The notes: generated by a model not told the origin, from the sequence alone. Counted from the first letter of the stretch, positions 1 through 8,008 are shown. The stretch is DNA of 64,000 nt from a bacterium (GCA_030684695.1 JAUXXX010000020.1:1-64000); one strand, 5' to 3'. Program-made: numbers and translations.

Positions 1-611
1 GACCAGTACGTTGCTCCTGCCCCAATCCATGGAATCGGAGATGCGCCAAACCACGTGAGTATCTGGTTTACCAGTCCAAGTCCAACAGAATCAACGATGG
101 TGAACTTGTTTCCACTAAACATAAAAGCAAATACTAAACCAATCGCGATGGTATTGGTAACATATGGTAAGAAGAATATGGTTTGATAAAAGCCTTTGAG
201 AGCTTTGATGGAACTTAAAGCAACGGCAATCAATAAACTTAATAAGATGGTAATTGGTACCGAGATAAATACAATAATTGCCGTATTTTGAATCGCTGCC
301 CCAAAGTCTGCTTGACGTAACACATACTCATAGTTTCCTAAGAAAGTAAAATCGTCAAACTTCCCTTCTTGAATGTTAAATCCTGTATAAAAAGAAATCA
401 TAAAGGAATTTACAATCGGGTAGAACGTAAAGATTAATAACATGGTCATTGCTGGTAATAAATAGAAAATCGCTTTTAGCCATTGGGGCCAGTTTACAAT
501 AAATCCTAATTTATGTCGGGTTAAGTACTCGGATATTTGCACCGACGAAAAATGGAGGGTGCTTCGCGTTTTCCAAATAAAACTGGAAACCCGCTCTTTC
601 ACTTTTTTCAT
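1..611 (-). CDS. Sugar ABC transporter permease, MalF/UgpA type (partial, C-terminus outside window)
   Basis: Inner-membrane permease of a CUT1 sugar importer. Reading left from ATG at 611 gives about 203 residues: a basic cytoplasmic N-terminus, a first membrane segment near residues 45-68 (LLPAMTMLLIFTFYPIVNSF), the family's loop with FLGNYEYVL, and then segments beginning NTAIIVFISVPITILLSLL and FYQTIFFLPYVTNTIAIGL. This is the usual start of a UgpA/MalF permease. The reading frame is open to the window edge, so the EAA loop and C-terminus are missing. Its ATG overlaps the TGA of the ATPase gene at 608 as ATGA, so the two are translationally coupled in one operon. The substrate cannot be told from this fragment. 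Confidence 0.88.
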   Translation of the reverse strand, partial: MKKVKERVSSFIWKTRSTLHFSSVQISEYLTRHKLGFIVNWPQWLKAIFYLLPAMTMLLIFTFYPIVNSFMISFYTGFNIQEGKFDDFTFLGNYEYVLRQADFGAAIQNTAIIVFISVPITILLSLLIAVALSSIKALKGFYQTIFFLPYVTNTIAIGLVFAFMFSGNKFTIVDSVGLGLVNQILTWFGASPIPWIGAGATYW

Positions 612-1660
612 AGTACCGCTAGTCCTGTTTCAGGATCAAAGACGTGAACTTTTGAGGTTTTTACTGCGAGACGAATGGTTGTTTTTCCATAAACGGAATC
701 CGAGTCAACCAATGCCCGAACGGATTTATCGCCTAATGTAAATCGGATCAATGTATCCCGTCCTACATGTTCTACATCATCAGCAGCTACTTCAAAGCCT
801 TCTGGATCAAAACGGAAATCTTCAGGACGAATACCAATTACATATTTGCCATCTTTTCCTTTGGTTTTTCCTAAAACGATGGATTCACCAACAATAATAT
901 TTCCTTTTTCAATCCGTCCATCAAGGATATTAACCGGTGGATTTCCTAAGAATTTCGCAACAAACAAATTATCTGGATGATTGTACATTTCTTGTGGTTG
1001 ATCCATTTGTTGCATCAAGCCATATTCCAAGACAACCATTTGATCTGAAATCGACATTGCTTCTTCTTGGTCATGGGTTACGAATACCGTTGTAATCCCT
1101 GTTTCCCGTTGAATACGTTTGATTTCTTCTCTGGTTTGTAAACGTAAGCGTGCATCAAGATTGGATAGTGGTTCATCAAGTAACAACACGCGTGGTTTTT
1201 TTACCAGTGCTCGAGCAATGGCTACACGTTGTTGTTGACCTCCAGATAGTTGAGCTGGTTTTTTATCAAGTTGATCTTGAATCCCAACCAACGCTGCCAT
1301 TTCATCCACAAGTTTTAATGCTTCTTCTCGTTTGATATTGATGTTTTCGAGAGGGAACATAATGTTTTGGCGAACGGTCATATGAGGATATAACGCATAA
1401 TTTTGGAACACCAAGCCAATTCCTCTTTTTTCTGGAGCTAATCTTGTTACATCATCGTCTCCGAAAAAGATCTTACCGCCTGATGGTTTTAATAGCCCAG
1501 CAATCATGTAAAGCGTTGTGGATTTCCCACATCCAGAAGGTCCTAATAAACCAACCAACTTCCCTGAAGGAATGGTAATGGATAGATTATCAACCGCTCT
1601 TGTTTCCTTTCCTGTTTTGTCTGTAAAAATTTTGGTTAGTTGTTCTAGTCTAATTTCCAT
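608..1660 (-). CDS. CUT1 sugar ABC transporter ATP-binding protein (MsmK/UgpC family)
   Basis: ATPase that powers a carbohydrate importer from the cytoplasmic face. 350 residues, slightly short for the family. Walker [10 protein letters not shown] is at residues 40-48, followed by the signature LSGGQQQR, Walker B VLLLDEP, the D-loop SNLDA and the switch VTHDQEEAM. The last ~100 residues form the TOBE region typical of UgpC/MsmK (IGIRPEDF). The ATG at 1660 is preceded by AGGAG. It is the first substantial gene of a leftward operon with the permease that follows. Upstream lie a promoter, a 22-codon ORF and a hairpin (1722-1888), so expression may be attenuated. The family usually serves multi-substrate oligosaccharide uptake; the sugar here is unknown. 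Confidence 0.93.
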   Translation of the reverse strand: MEIRLEQLTKIFTDKTGKETRAVDNLSITIPSGKLVGLLGPSGCGKSTTLYMIAGLLKPSGGKIFFGDDDVTRLAPEKRGIGLVFQNYALYPHMTVRQNIMFPLENINIKREEALKLVDEMAALVGIQDQLDKKPAQLSGGQQQRVAIARALVKKPRVLLLDEPLSNLDARLRLQTREEIKRIQRETGITTVFVTHDQEEAMSISDQMVVLEYGLMQQMDQPQEMYNHPDNLFVAKFLGNPPVNILDGRIEKGNIIVGESIVLGKTKGKDGKYVIGIRPEDFRFDPEGFEVAADDVEHVGRDTLIRFTLGDKSVRALVDSDSVYGKTTIRLAVKTSKVHVFDPETGLAVL

Positions 1661-1721
1661 GTTGTTTCATACTCCTATGCATAGAATTTTTTTATTGTTT
1701 GAATCGTTTGAAATAAAAGGA

Positions 1722-1751
1722 AAAGTGCTTATGGGTATCCCTAAGCACTTT
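1722..1751 (-). terminator. Hairpin in the leader of the sugar ABC operon (terminator/attenuator-like)
   Basis: A perfect 10-bp inverted repeat (AAAGTGCTTA / TAAGCACTTT, with an inner GGG/CCC pairing) is followed on the minus strand by TTTTCCTTTTATTT. It lies just after the stop of the small ORF at 1758 and before the ATPase gene, so it could end a short transcript or act as an attenuator. Confidence 0.6.
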
Positions 1752-1757
1752 AATTTT

Positions 1758-1826
1758 TCATATCAAAAAAAAGACGATTCTCGTTCCTGTTGTAGTGGTA
1801 AAGATGGTTTGGTTCATGGTTGACAT
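1758..1826 (-). CDS. 22-residue small ORF / leader peptide upstream of sugar ABC operon
   Basis: A short frame starts with ATG at 1826 and ends with TGA at 1758. GAGGTGA (1833-1839) sits 6 bases upstream at good Shine-Dalgarno distance, and a consensus-like promoter lies just before. The peptide begins MSTMNQTIF, has four consecutive Thr codons of three kinds, then GTR and a hydrophobic end (IVFFLI). The hairpin 1722-1751 follows seven bases after the stop. The order promoter, SD, short ORF, hairpin, structural gene is that of an attenuation leader peptide, but an independent small membrane protein is equally possible. No homologue is recognised. Confidence 0.45.
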   Translation of the reverse strand: MSTMNQTIFTTTTGTRIVFFLI

Positions 1827-1859
1827 AGTGGGTCACCTCGAAGTGAAATCATCGAATCT

Positions 1860-1888
1860 ATTATACTTCAAAACAGAGTAAATTTCAA
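1860..1888 (-). promoter_or_regulatory. Promoter of the sugar ABC operon and its leader
   Basis: On the minus strand TTGAAA (1883-1888) is separated by 17 bp from a perfect TATAAT (1860-1865). The predicted start leaves a leader of about 190 nt before the ATPase gene. Confidence 0.75.
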
Positions 1889-1941
1889 ATTATATCAAGT
1901 AAGAACTTCGTAAACCGTTACATGTATTTTAATTGCTTTTT

Positions 1942-1984
1942 CGCACGCATGCGCACGCGAGGAATCAGCGGATGAATTCATCCG
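1942..1984. repeat. 18-nt alternating pyrimidine-purine tract plus 16-nt palindrome
   Basis: Positions 1942-1959 alternate strictly pyrimidine/purine (CGCACGCATGCGCACGCG). Positions 1969-1984 are a perfect palindrome, CGGATGAATTCATCCG. They lie in the gap between the gene ending at 2017 and the promoter at 1860. The rest of the 1661-2016 gap holds the leader described above. An A/T tract at 1995-2003, after a weak CCCTT/AAGGG stem, may end transcription of the gene at 2017. Confidence 0.6.
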
Positions 1985-2016
1985 AAAAACAGGGAAAAAA
2001 AAAGAGTTTTACCCTT

Positions 2017-2343
2017 TTAGAAGGGGAACCCTTTTCCGAGGTGGATAAATCCAGCCGGAGCAATTCCATCAAGTAAGTTTTGAATGATATCTGTTTGGGT
2101 GTAAAGATAATATCCGATTCCACCTAGAATCGCTAAGACAATGAAGAGTTTGATAAACTTTTTCAAGAAAGTAAATAAACCTACCATAGCGAATAATGCT
2201 AAAGCAAGAATGGCTACTCCTTGAATCCATACTGGTAATGCTTCTAACATGTCAATTCCTTGCGTGATGTAAGGAGCTAAAAATCCTTCTACTGTTTCTA
2301 TAATGGAACCAAAGCGACCAATCAAATTTAACAACGTACTCAC
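2017..2343 (-). CDS. Small two-segment membrane protein, unknown function
   Basis: 108 residues and not recognised as a named family. An N-terminal amphipathic stretch is followed by two hydrophobic segments, about residues 38-60 (WIQGVAILALALFAMVGLFTF) and 66-82 (KLFIVLAILGGIGYYLY), separated by a short basic linker. The C-terminal ~25 residues are soluble. The start is uncertain: GTG at 2343 lies in AGGGGTGAGTACG, and the TTG three codons later has better spacing to that ribosome site. It follows recR in the same direction with an 80-base gap, so it may have its own promoter. Confidence 0.6.
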   Translation of the reverse strand: MSTLLNLIGRFGSIIETVEGFLAPYITQGIDMLEALPVWIQGVAILALALFAMVGLFTFLKKFIKLFIVLAILGGIGYYLYTQTDIIQNLLDGIAPAGFIHLGKGFPF

Positions 2344-2421
2344 CCCTATATAAAACTATGAATCTTTGTATCATAATTATATCATATTATTGGGAAACTC
2401 AAGGCGTATATTTGGGATATT

Positions 2422-3021
2422 TTAATAAACTCGACGATTTTCAATTGCTTTTGTAAGGGTAACTTCATCTGCATACTCTAAATTCGCTCCAACAGGAACT
2501 CCATAAGCAATGCGAGAAACAATCAAATCTGTGGATTTTAACACCCGATTCACATACAATGCGGTGGCTTCTCCTTCTTGAGTGGCGCTGGTTGCTAAAA
2601 TAACTTCTTTCACTACATCGTCGTGAACACGTTTCACAAGCGATGTGAAGTTGATGTCTTCTGGACCTACCCCATTGACAGGAGAAATGACCCCATTCAA
2701 TACATGATAAAGCCCTTTGTAATTTCCTGACTTTTCAATTGAAAAAACATCTTTAGCCGATTCTAGTACTATAATTTTGGTTTGATCTCTTTTTGGGTCC
2801 GAGCAAATAACGCAAGGATCCACATCTGTGAGATGTCCACAAATCGAACAAGGATGAATCGCTTTTTTTAATTGCAATAAAGCATCAGAAAAATTAGATA
2901 CCATTGTATCATCGAGTTGATTCACCGTAAACAGTGCATAACGTTCTGCAGTTTTTCGTCCAACACCAGGATAATGTTGAAACGCTTGGATTAAATCCTC
3001 AAGCGCTTTGGGATACTCCAT
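2422..3021 (-). CDS. recR: Recombination protein RecR
   Basis: RecR works with RecO/RecF to load RecA at gaps and stalled forks. 199 residues, full family length. An N-terminal helix-hairpin-helix (HYPGVGRKTAERYA, residues 16-29) is followed by a four-cysteine zinc finger (C58, C61, C70, C73), then a Toprim domain (IVLESAKDV onward) and the conserved end with RIAYGVPVGANLEYAD. The start overlaps the stop of ebfC by one base (TAATG), and dnaX lies just upstream. The order dnaX-ebfC-recR is widely conserved in Bacillota. Confidence 0.97.
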   Translation of the reverse strand: MEYPKALEDLIQAFQHYPGVGRKTAERYALFTVNQLDDTMVSNFSDALLQLKKAIHPCSICGHLTDVDPCVICSDPKRDQTKIIVLESAKDVFSIEKSGNYKGLYHVLNGVISPVNGVGPEDINFTSLVKRVHDDVVKEVILATSATQEGEATALYVNRVLKSTDLIVSRIAYGVPVGANLEYADEVTLTKAIENRRVY

Positions 3022-3329
3022 TAAAACATCCCCGGCATATTCATGCCATGCGTAATGGATCCAATACTTTCTTCGATTTCTTTATCTACTTTTCGAAGTG
3101 CATCATTGACTGCAACGACAATGAGGTCTTGTAACATATCGATATCGTTTAGATCAATTTCATCTCTCTTAATTTGAACTGCTAAGACTTCTTTTGTGCC
3201 TTTGACACTGACTTTAATAATCGAACCTCCGGCTTGACCATAGAAGGTGGATTGATTGATTTCGGCTTGAACTCGTTTCATATCTTCTTGCATTTTTTGA
3301 AGTTTTTTCATCATTTGTGGATTGATCAC
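3021..3329 (-). CDS. ebfC: YbaB/EbfC family nucleoid-associated DNA-binding protein
   Basis: A small dimeric DNA-binding protein that coats the nucleoid. 102 residues: an N-terminal helix rich in Met/Lys/Gln (MMKKLQKMQEDMKRVQ), the central strand motif AGGSIIKVSVKGTKEVLAVQI, and a C-terminal helix. The GTG start at 3329 has GAGGTG seven bases upstream. It sits between dnaX and recR with 17-base and one-base junctions, the classical arrangement, so the three are probably co-transcribed. Confidence 0.93.
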   Translation of the reverse strand: MINPQMMKKLQKMQEDMKRVQAEINQSTFYGQAGGSIIKVSVKGTKEVLAVQIKRDEIDLNDIDMLQDLIVVAVNDALRKVDKEIEESIGSITHGMNMPGMF

Positions 3330-3346
3330 AACTCAACACCTCACTT

Positions 3347-5248
3347 TTATTTTTTGACAGAAACAATATCGCCAAACAAGCGAACTGCTTCTGAGACAAT
3401 TTTTTGTTCTTTTTGAATCGGAGTATCATCGATCTCGCTAGATACATCTCGTAAATCACTGTTAGTAATTGGTGTTAATCGAATCGGTCTGGGCGCTTTT
3501 TTTCGGTACTTCTCCATAAACTCATCCGAGGATACTTGGAATACTCCTTCTGGCAAGAACATCACATCGATGTCTCTACGAAATGTATTCTTTAATACGG
3601 TACGCGCCAGTGCACGTGTATGTGGACGCATCAAGCGATTGCAAATCCCTGCGGAAGAAAAGGTCACGATGATCTTATCTTCGCAACTTGCTACCACTGT
3701 TCCCCCAGACATCATTTGAGCTGTTGTTTGAACGTCGGATTGGTTATTGTGCTTTAAGATCGAATCCCAACTGTTTTGTAAATACATTTTATCTTGCCGG
3801 TTTCCGTTGTTTAATACTTCTTCAATAAACTCAATGGGATATGTATTTGAGATGTTTTGGGACATTTCAATTGGCGAATCAACTTGAATATGATCCATGA
3901 TCGAATCATCAAACAAAGAACCACTTAGTGTTTCTTCCTGAGCTTCGGAATGGCTAATAGCAGAAACTACAGGTTCTACTACCGGTTGAACAGCATCAAT
4001 TTGGGGTGCAATTTGCTTACTTTCTGTTTGTAGTAAGGTTACATCAGGCTTGGTTTGTTCTGGTTGTAACTCTATTTTCGAATGTGAAGTAGTAGCGCGT
4101 TTTTCAAGTTCTTCGATTCGTTCTTCCAGTCTTGCAAGTTCCGCTAGTAGTTTGGACTCACTCGCAGGTTCATCATCGGTCATTTTCATTAAAGCTAATT
4201 CAAGATGTAACCGAGGATTGGTACTCCACTTCATTTCATTGACTGCTTTGCTTAACACATCGATGTAAAAAAACAAACGCTTATTGCTATGTGCTTTTGC
4301 TAACCGTTCAAACTCGTCACTTTTCAATAATTTAGACATGTCTTCGGTATAACCGATGTTTTTAAATATTAATATGTCACGATAGAATGCAATCAAGTTT
4401 TGAATAATCTTTGGAACTTCTTTGCCTGAAACCAACAACTCTTCTAAAATTTGCATTGCTTTGGTTGCATCCATTTGACGAATGGCAATGGCAATGCTTT
4501 GTTGTTTATGGTAAGAAATTCCTCCCGATATTTGTAATACATCATCGGTACGAATATGAGTCGGGCTAAAGGACAAGGCTTGGTCTAACAAACTAAGAGC
4601 ATCGCGCATTCCCCCTTCGGCGAAAAGTGCGATTTGACGAAGAGCTTCTTCCTCTGCCTGGATTTGTTCTTTTTGTGTAATCTCAAGAAGTTTTTCGACA
4701 ATGTCTTCTGTGGAAATAGCTTTGAAGTCAAATCGTTGACACCGAGAATGTATCGTTAGTGGTATTTTATGGGGTTCGGTTGTACAAAGAATAAAGATGA
4801 CATGAGAGGGTGGTTCTTCCAATGTTTTCAATAATGCGTTAAATGCTCCTGTAGAAAGCATATGTACTTCATCAATGATGTATACTTTGAATTTTCCATA
4901 ACCGGGTAAGTATTTTACTTTATCACGAATTTCACGGATTTCATCAACTCCGTTGTTACTAGCAGCATCGATTTCAATGACATCGCTGTTCATTCCATTT
5001 TGAATACCAATGCAGCTAGGGCATTCATTACATGGATTATCAATGGGTGCTTTTTCACAGTTAACCGTTTTAGCCATAATTTTAGCAATTGATGTTTTTC
5101 CAGTTCCGCGAGGACCGCTAAACAAATACGCGTGTGCCACTTTACCGGATTTTAATGCGTTTTGTAAGGTCGTTGTAATATGGATTTGCCCACTTACTTC
5201 ATGAAAATCAATGGGACGGTACGTTCGATATAACGCTTTATAACTCAT
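3347..5248 (-). CDS. dnaX: DNA polymerase III subunit gamma/tau
   Basis: Clamp-loader ATPase of the replicative polymerase. 633 residues from ATG at 5248, which AGGAGG precedes by eight bases. A GTG three codons upstream lies inside that ribosome site and is rejected. Walker A GPRGTGKTS is at residues 45-53. The zinc module has C64, C73, C76 and C79. Walker B IIDEVHML and the SRC motif follow, then the clamp-loader lid, a coiled-coil linker (LARLEERIEELEKR) and a tau-type C-terminal region. The start overlaps the end of the upstream gene by 11 bases. Confidence 0.96.
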   Translation of the reverse strand: MSYKALYRTYRPIDFHEVSGQIHITTTLQNALKSGKVAHAYLFSGPRGTGKTSIAKIMAKTVNCEKAPIDNPCNECPSCIGIQNGMNSDVIEIDAASNNGVDEIREIRDKVKYLPGYGKFKVYIIDEVHMLSTGAFNALLKTLEEPPSHVIFILCTTEPHKIPLTIHSRCQRFDFKAISTEDIVEKLLEITQKEQIQAEEEALRQIALFAEGGMRDALSLLDQALSFSPTHIRTDDVLQISGGISYHKQQSIAIAIRQMDATKAMQILEELLVSGKEVPKIIQNLIAFYRDILIFKNIGYTEDMSKLLKSDEFERLAKAHSNKRLFFYIDVLSKAVNEMKWSTNPRLHLELALMKMTDDEPASESKLLAELARLEERIEELEKRATTSHSKIELQPEQTKPDVTLLQTESKQIAPQIDAVQPVVEPVVSAISHSEAQEETLSGSLFDDSIMDHIQVDSPIEMSQNISNTYPIEFIEEVLNNGNRQDKMYLQNSWDSILKHNNQSDVQTTAQMMSGGTVVASCEDKIIVTFSSAGICNRLMRPHTRALARTVLKNTFRRDIDVMFLPEGVFQVSSDEFMEKYRKKAPRPIRLTPITNSDLRDVSSEIDDTPIQKEQKIVSEAVRLFGDIVSVKK

Positions 5249-5978
5249 TGGTAGCACCTCCTGGCGTTAAGACTTCTTCTACAAAGGATATTTCAGGGTT
5301 GATATAAATGGAACTATCCTGTTTATTAATAAATATATAATCTGTGCTTTTTATTTTATCAAAAGCTCTTCCAACCACTACACATGGGATGTCAAAGTTG
5401 TGAAGTAACGTAGCCGCATGTTGATCCAGGGTTCCTTCTTTGGCAATCACCCCAATCACTTGGGCGCGATTGGCTTGAGCAATGATGCTTGGTTTCAGTT
5501 TATTCATTAGCACAATATGTGGTTCGCTAAATGCCAATTCATAGGCATATTCCGAATCCACAATCGCAGACAACACCCGATCTGTGATATCTTCAATATC
5601 CACTACTCGGTTTCTAATGTAAGAATTATCCAATTGCTCAAACAATAAAATCACTTCTTTTGCGGCCATTTGATAAGCAACATATGCATTATTGCCTTGT
5701 TGAATATATGCAATGGCTCTATCTACTAAAAAGGGATCTGATACCATCAATAGATGCGATTCAAAAATGGTCAATACCGATTCTGGATATCGGTTCTTTA
5801 GTTGTTCTATTTCTTTTAGAATTTGTTGCTGACTAACAGATAATGCTCGCTTTAATACTTCAAGTTGATTGGAGTGGATTGCCAAATACGCAACGTTGGT
5901 ACGTTCGACAAGCTGCTTCACCGGACCATAAGCAAATCCTGGATGAATGGTTAATCCTTGAATGCGTTGCAAAGACAT
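5238..5978 (-). CDS. Stand-alone N-terminal half of PTS enzyme I (phosphohistidine domain only)
   Basis: Resembles the N-terminal half of phosphoenolpyruvate-protein phosphotransferase. It opens with QGLTIHPGFAYGPV, has a four-helix HPr-binding-like region to about residue 145, and then a phosphohistidine domain with H187 in EGTLDQHAATLLHN, close to the active-site position in full enzyme I. It stops at 246 residues, so the PEP-binding and dimerising barrel (about 300 residues) is absent. The reading frame ends cleanly and overlaps dnaX, so this looks like a real short gene. No HPr or EII gene is in the window. It might be phosphorylated by another protein or act as a regulator. ATG at 5978 is close to GGGAGGGG; TTG two codons later is an alternative start. 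Confidence 0.75.
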   Translation of the reverse strand: MSLQRIQGLTIHPGFAYGPVKQLVERTNVAYLAIHSNQLEVLKRALSVSQQQILKEIEQLKNRYPESVLTIFESHLLMVSDPFLVDRAIAYIQQGNNAYVAYQMAAKEVILLFEQLDNSYIRNRVVDIEDITDRVLSAIVDSEYAYELAFSEPHIVLMNKLKPSIIAQANRAQVIGVIAKEGTLDQHAATLLHNFDIPCVVVGRAFDKIKSTDYIFINKQDSSIYINPEISFVEEVLTPGGATNEL

Positions 5979-6036
5979 CCCCTCCCTTTGTATCTATTAT
6001 ACAAAAAACCACCTAGTAATAGTTGTAAGTTCGCGA

Positions 6037-6504
6037 TTAGTTACGTAATTCTTTTACAAACCGAGCGACAATGTGCATTGCTTTTCCTTCAATGGTCCGT
6101 TTGTCGAACTTTTTTTCCAAGCGAGAAAGATTCTTATCCTCTGTTTCTCCTTGAGAAGCGATGGTATAAGCAATTCGTAGTGAATCTTGAAAACGTTGAT
6201 TCAGCTGAAGCTTTCGATAATCTTCTATGCCGAACTCATTGGTGGCCCGAAGTTGCTCACTAACTTTCATTAGGAACTCTTTTTGTAAATCAACTTTTGG
6301 CTTTTTAGAAAAAATTTTGGCTCGTAATGTATCAAACAAGAATAAAAAGAAGACAAATAATACCGGCATTGTCAGCATTAACCATAAGTCACTAACCTCT
6401 AGTGTCCCACGAATAAGCATAAATACGGTATACCCGCCTGTGAATAGCATAATTAACACATACATCAAAAGATAATACTTCAGTGGTTTTCGTTGGTTCT
6501 TCAT
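6037..6504 (-). CDS. Two-TM membrane protein with cytoplasmic tail, unknown function
   Basis: 155 residues and not recognised. A short basic N-terminus is followed by two membrane segments, about residues 10-30 (YLLMYVLIMLFTGGYTVFMLI) and 40-60 (LWLMLTMPVLFVFFLFLFDTL), and then a charged, helical cytoplasmic tail of ~95 residues. GGGTGATAAC precedes ATG at 6504. It is divergent from mnmE, with 67 bases between the two starts. Confidence 0.6.
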   Translation of the reverse strand: MKNQRKPLKYYLLMYVLIMLFTGGYTVFMLIRGTLEVSDLWLMLTMPVLFVFFLFLFDTLRAKIFSKKPKVDLQKEFLMKVSEQLRATNEFGIEDYRKLQLNQRFQDSLRIAYTIASQGETEDKNLSRLEKKFDKRTIEGKAMHIVARFVKELRN

Positions 6505-6571
6505 CTGTTATCACCCGAATGTATTATACAACATTTCCTCGTAATGTGTTAAAATAATGTTGGGTGATAAT

Positions 6572-7921
6572 ATGATTTTTGATACCATCGTCGGTGTGAG
6601 TACAGCCATCGGATACAGTGCAATTAATGTAATACGTGTTTCGGGAATCGAAGCTTTCGAGATGGTATCTTCTATATTTAAAGGAAAAGACCTTACCACT
6701 GTTTTGACTCATACCGTTCACTATGGCCACATTGTCTTTCAGGATGCCATCATCGATGAAGTGGTGGTTACTGTTTTTAAAGCTCCTCGTTCTTTCACCA
6801 CCGAAAACGTTGTTGAAATCAGTGTCCATGGGGGGTCCTATATTGCTTCCTTGGTGTTAGAAGCATTGATTTCGAAAGGAGCTCGCTTAGCAGAACCTGG
6901 AGAATTTACCAGAAGAGCCTATTTAAACGGTCGGATTGACTTGACTCAGGCTGAAAGCATTATGGATATGATCAATGCAAAAACAAGACTTCAACTTCAA
7001 TTAGCAACCTCTTCTTTGTCCGGAGATGTCCGAAAACGGATGGAATCTTTACAAACCGAACTATTGGATATCATTGCTATCATCGAAGTCAACATTGATT
7101 ATCCAGAATATGATGATGTGGTTACTATGACCAACGAACTCATCATTCCTAAAATTAAGCAGTTGATCCAATCCATCCAAACTATTTTAGAGAAAGCTGA
7201 CTCCGGAAAAGTCATACGTGATGGAATAAAAACGGTCATTGTTGGGAAACCAAACGTCGGAAAATCCAGTCTACTTAATACACTACTTAACGAAGACAAA
7301 GCAATCGTCACGGATATTTCTGGTACCACTCGAGATTTAGTCGAAGGTGAACTACGATTAGGTGGACTATTATTACGCTTAATCGATACCGCAGGTGTCA
7401 GAGAAACCGAAGATATTGTTGAAAAAATCGGTATCGATAAAACAAAAAAAGCTCTCGAACAAGCCGACTTGGTGATATTGGTCTTGGATCAAAGTCGCGA
7501 ACTTTCTAAGGAAGATGAATTATTACTAACATTAACTCAAGAAAAAAAACGGATTATTGTGGGAAACAAAGCTGATTTGGGTCCATCTCATCTTTCAAAT
7601 ATATCTTCGATTATTTCGCTCTCAGCGAAAACCAAACAAGGAATGAATGCCTTAGAAGTTGCTTTGCAGGACTTATTCATCCACGCATCGATGCATGAGT
7701 CTACAGAAGTCGTTCTTGGAAACACCCGTCATATCGGTAAAATGCAAGAAACCCTTCAAGCTCTTCAAGATGCACTCCATGCGGCACAATCACATTTACC
7801 AATTGATATGGTCGAAATTGATGTAAAAAACGCATGGACTGCTTTGGGTGAAATTACCGGAGATGTCGCTACAGATCAATTGATTCAATCCTTATTCTCT
7901 AAATTTTGTTTAGGTAAGTAA
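6572..7921 (+). CDS. mnmE: tRNA modification GTPase MnmE
   Basis: With MnmG it makes the 5-carboxymethylaminomethyl group on wobble uridine. 449 residues from ATG at 6572, where GGGTGAT precedes MIFDTIVGVSTA; an ATG five codons earlier lacks a ribosome site. The N-terminal folate-binding domain has the GEFTRRAYLNGRIDLTQAE motif. The G domain carries GKPNVGKSS near residue 227, GTTRD and DTAG, and NKAD. The protein ends with the family's FCLGK, whose Cys is needed for activity. mnmG is not adjacent. The gene runs rightwards, against the replication arm, and is followed by a parS site and a terminator. Confidence 0.96.
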   Translation: MIFDTIVGVSTAIGYSAINVIRVSGIEAFEMVSSIFKGKDLTTVLTHTVHYGHIVFQDAIIDEVVVTVFKAPRSFTTENVVEISVHGGSYIASLVLEALISKGARLAEPGEFTRRAYLNGRIDLTQAESIMDMINAKTRLQLQLATSSLSGDVRKRMESLQTELLDIIAIIEVNIDYPEYDDVVTMTNELIIPKIKQLIQSIQTILEKADSGKVIRDGIKTVIVGKPNVGKSSLLNTLLNEDKAIVTDISGTTRDLVEGELRLGGLLLRLIDTAGVRETEDIVEKIGIDKTKKALEQADLVILVLDQSRELSKEDELLLTLTQEKKRIIVGNKADLGPSHLSNISSIISLSAKTKQGMNALEVALQDLFIHASMHESTEVVLGNTRHIGKMQETLQALQDALHAAQSHLPIDMVEIDVKNAWTALGEITGDVATDQLIQSLFSKFCLGK

Positions 7922-7937
7922 TGTTTCACGTGAAACC
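7922..7937. other. parS-like centromere site
   Basis: TGTTTCACGTGAAACC matches the ParB-binding parS consensus TGTTTCACGTGAAACA at 15 of 16 positions, with intact palindromic arms. It overlaps the last base pairs around the mnmE stop codon. It is about 56 kb from the oriC cluster at the right end, within the usual range of parS sites. Confidence 0.8.
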
Positions 7938-7942
7938 ATACA

Positions 7943-7972
7943 AAAAGGTTCGATGCGCTCGAACCTTTTTTT
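7943..7972 (+). terminator. Intrinsic terminator after mnmE
   Basis: A 9-bp stem, AAGGTTCGA/TCGAACCTT with loop TGCGC, is followed by a T tract. A-rich flanks would let it serve both convergent genes. Confidence 0.9.
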
Positions 7973-8008
7973 CTCACAGAATACACAATGAATTTTGATA
8001 TCACTATA

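Noticed and set aside
3493..3508. A7G slippery-like run in dnaX that might give programmed frameshifting
   Set aside because: It lies in the last tenth of the gene, far from the gamma/tau boundary used elsewhere, with no downstream stem or SD-like stimulator that I could see.
5249..5257. Upstream GTG start for dnaX
   Set aside because: The GTG is part of the AGGAGGTG ribosome site; ATG at 5248 is correctly spaced.
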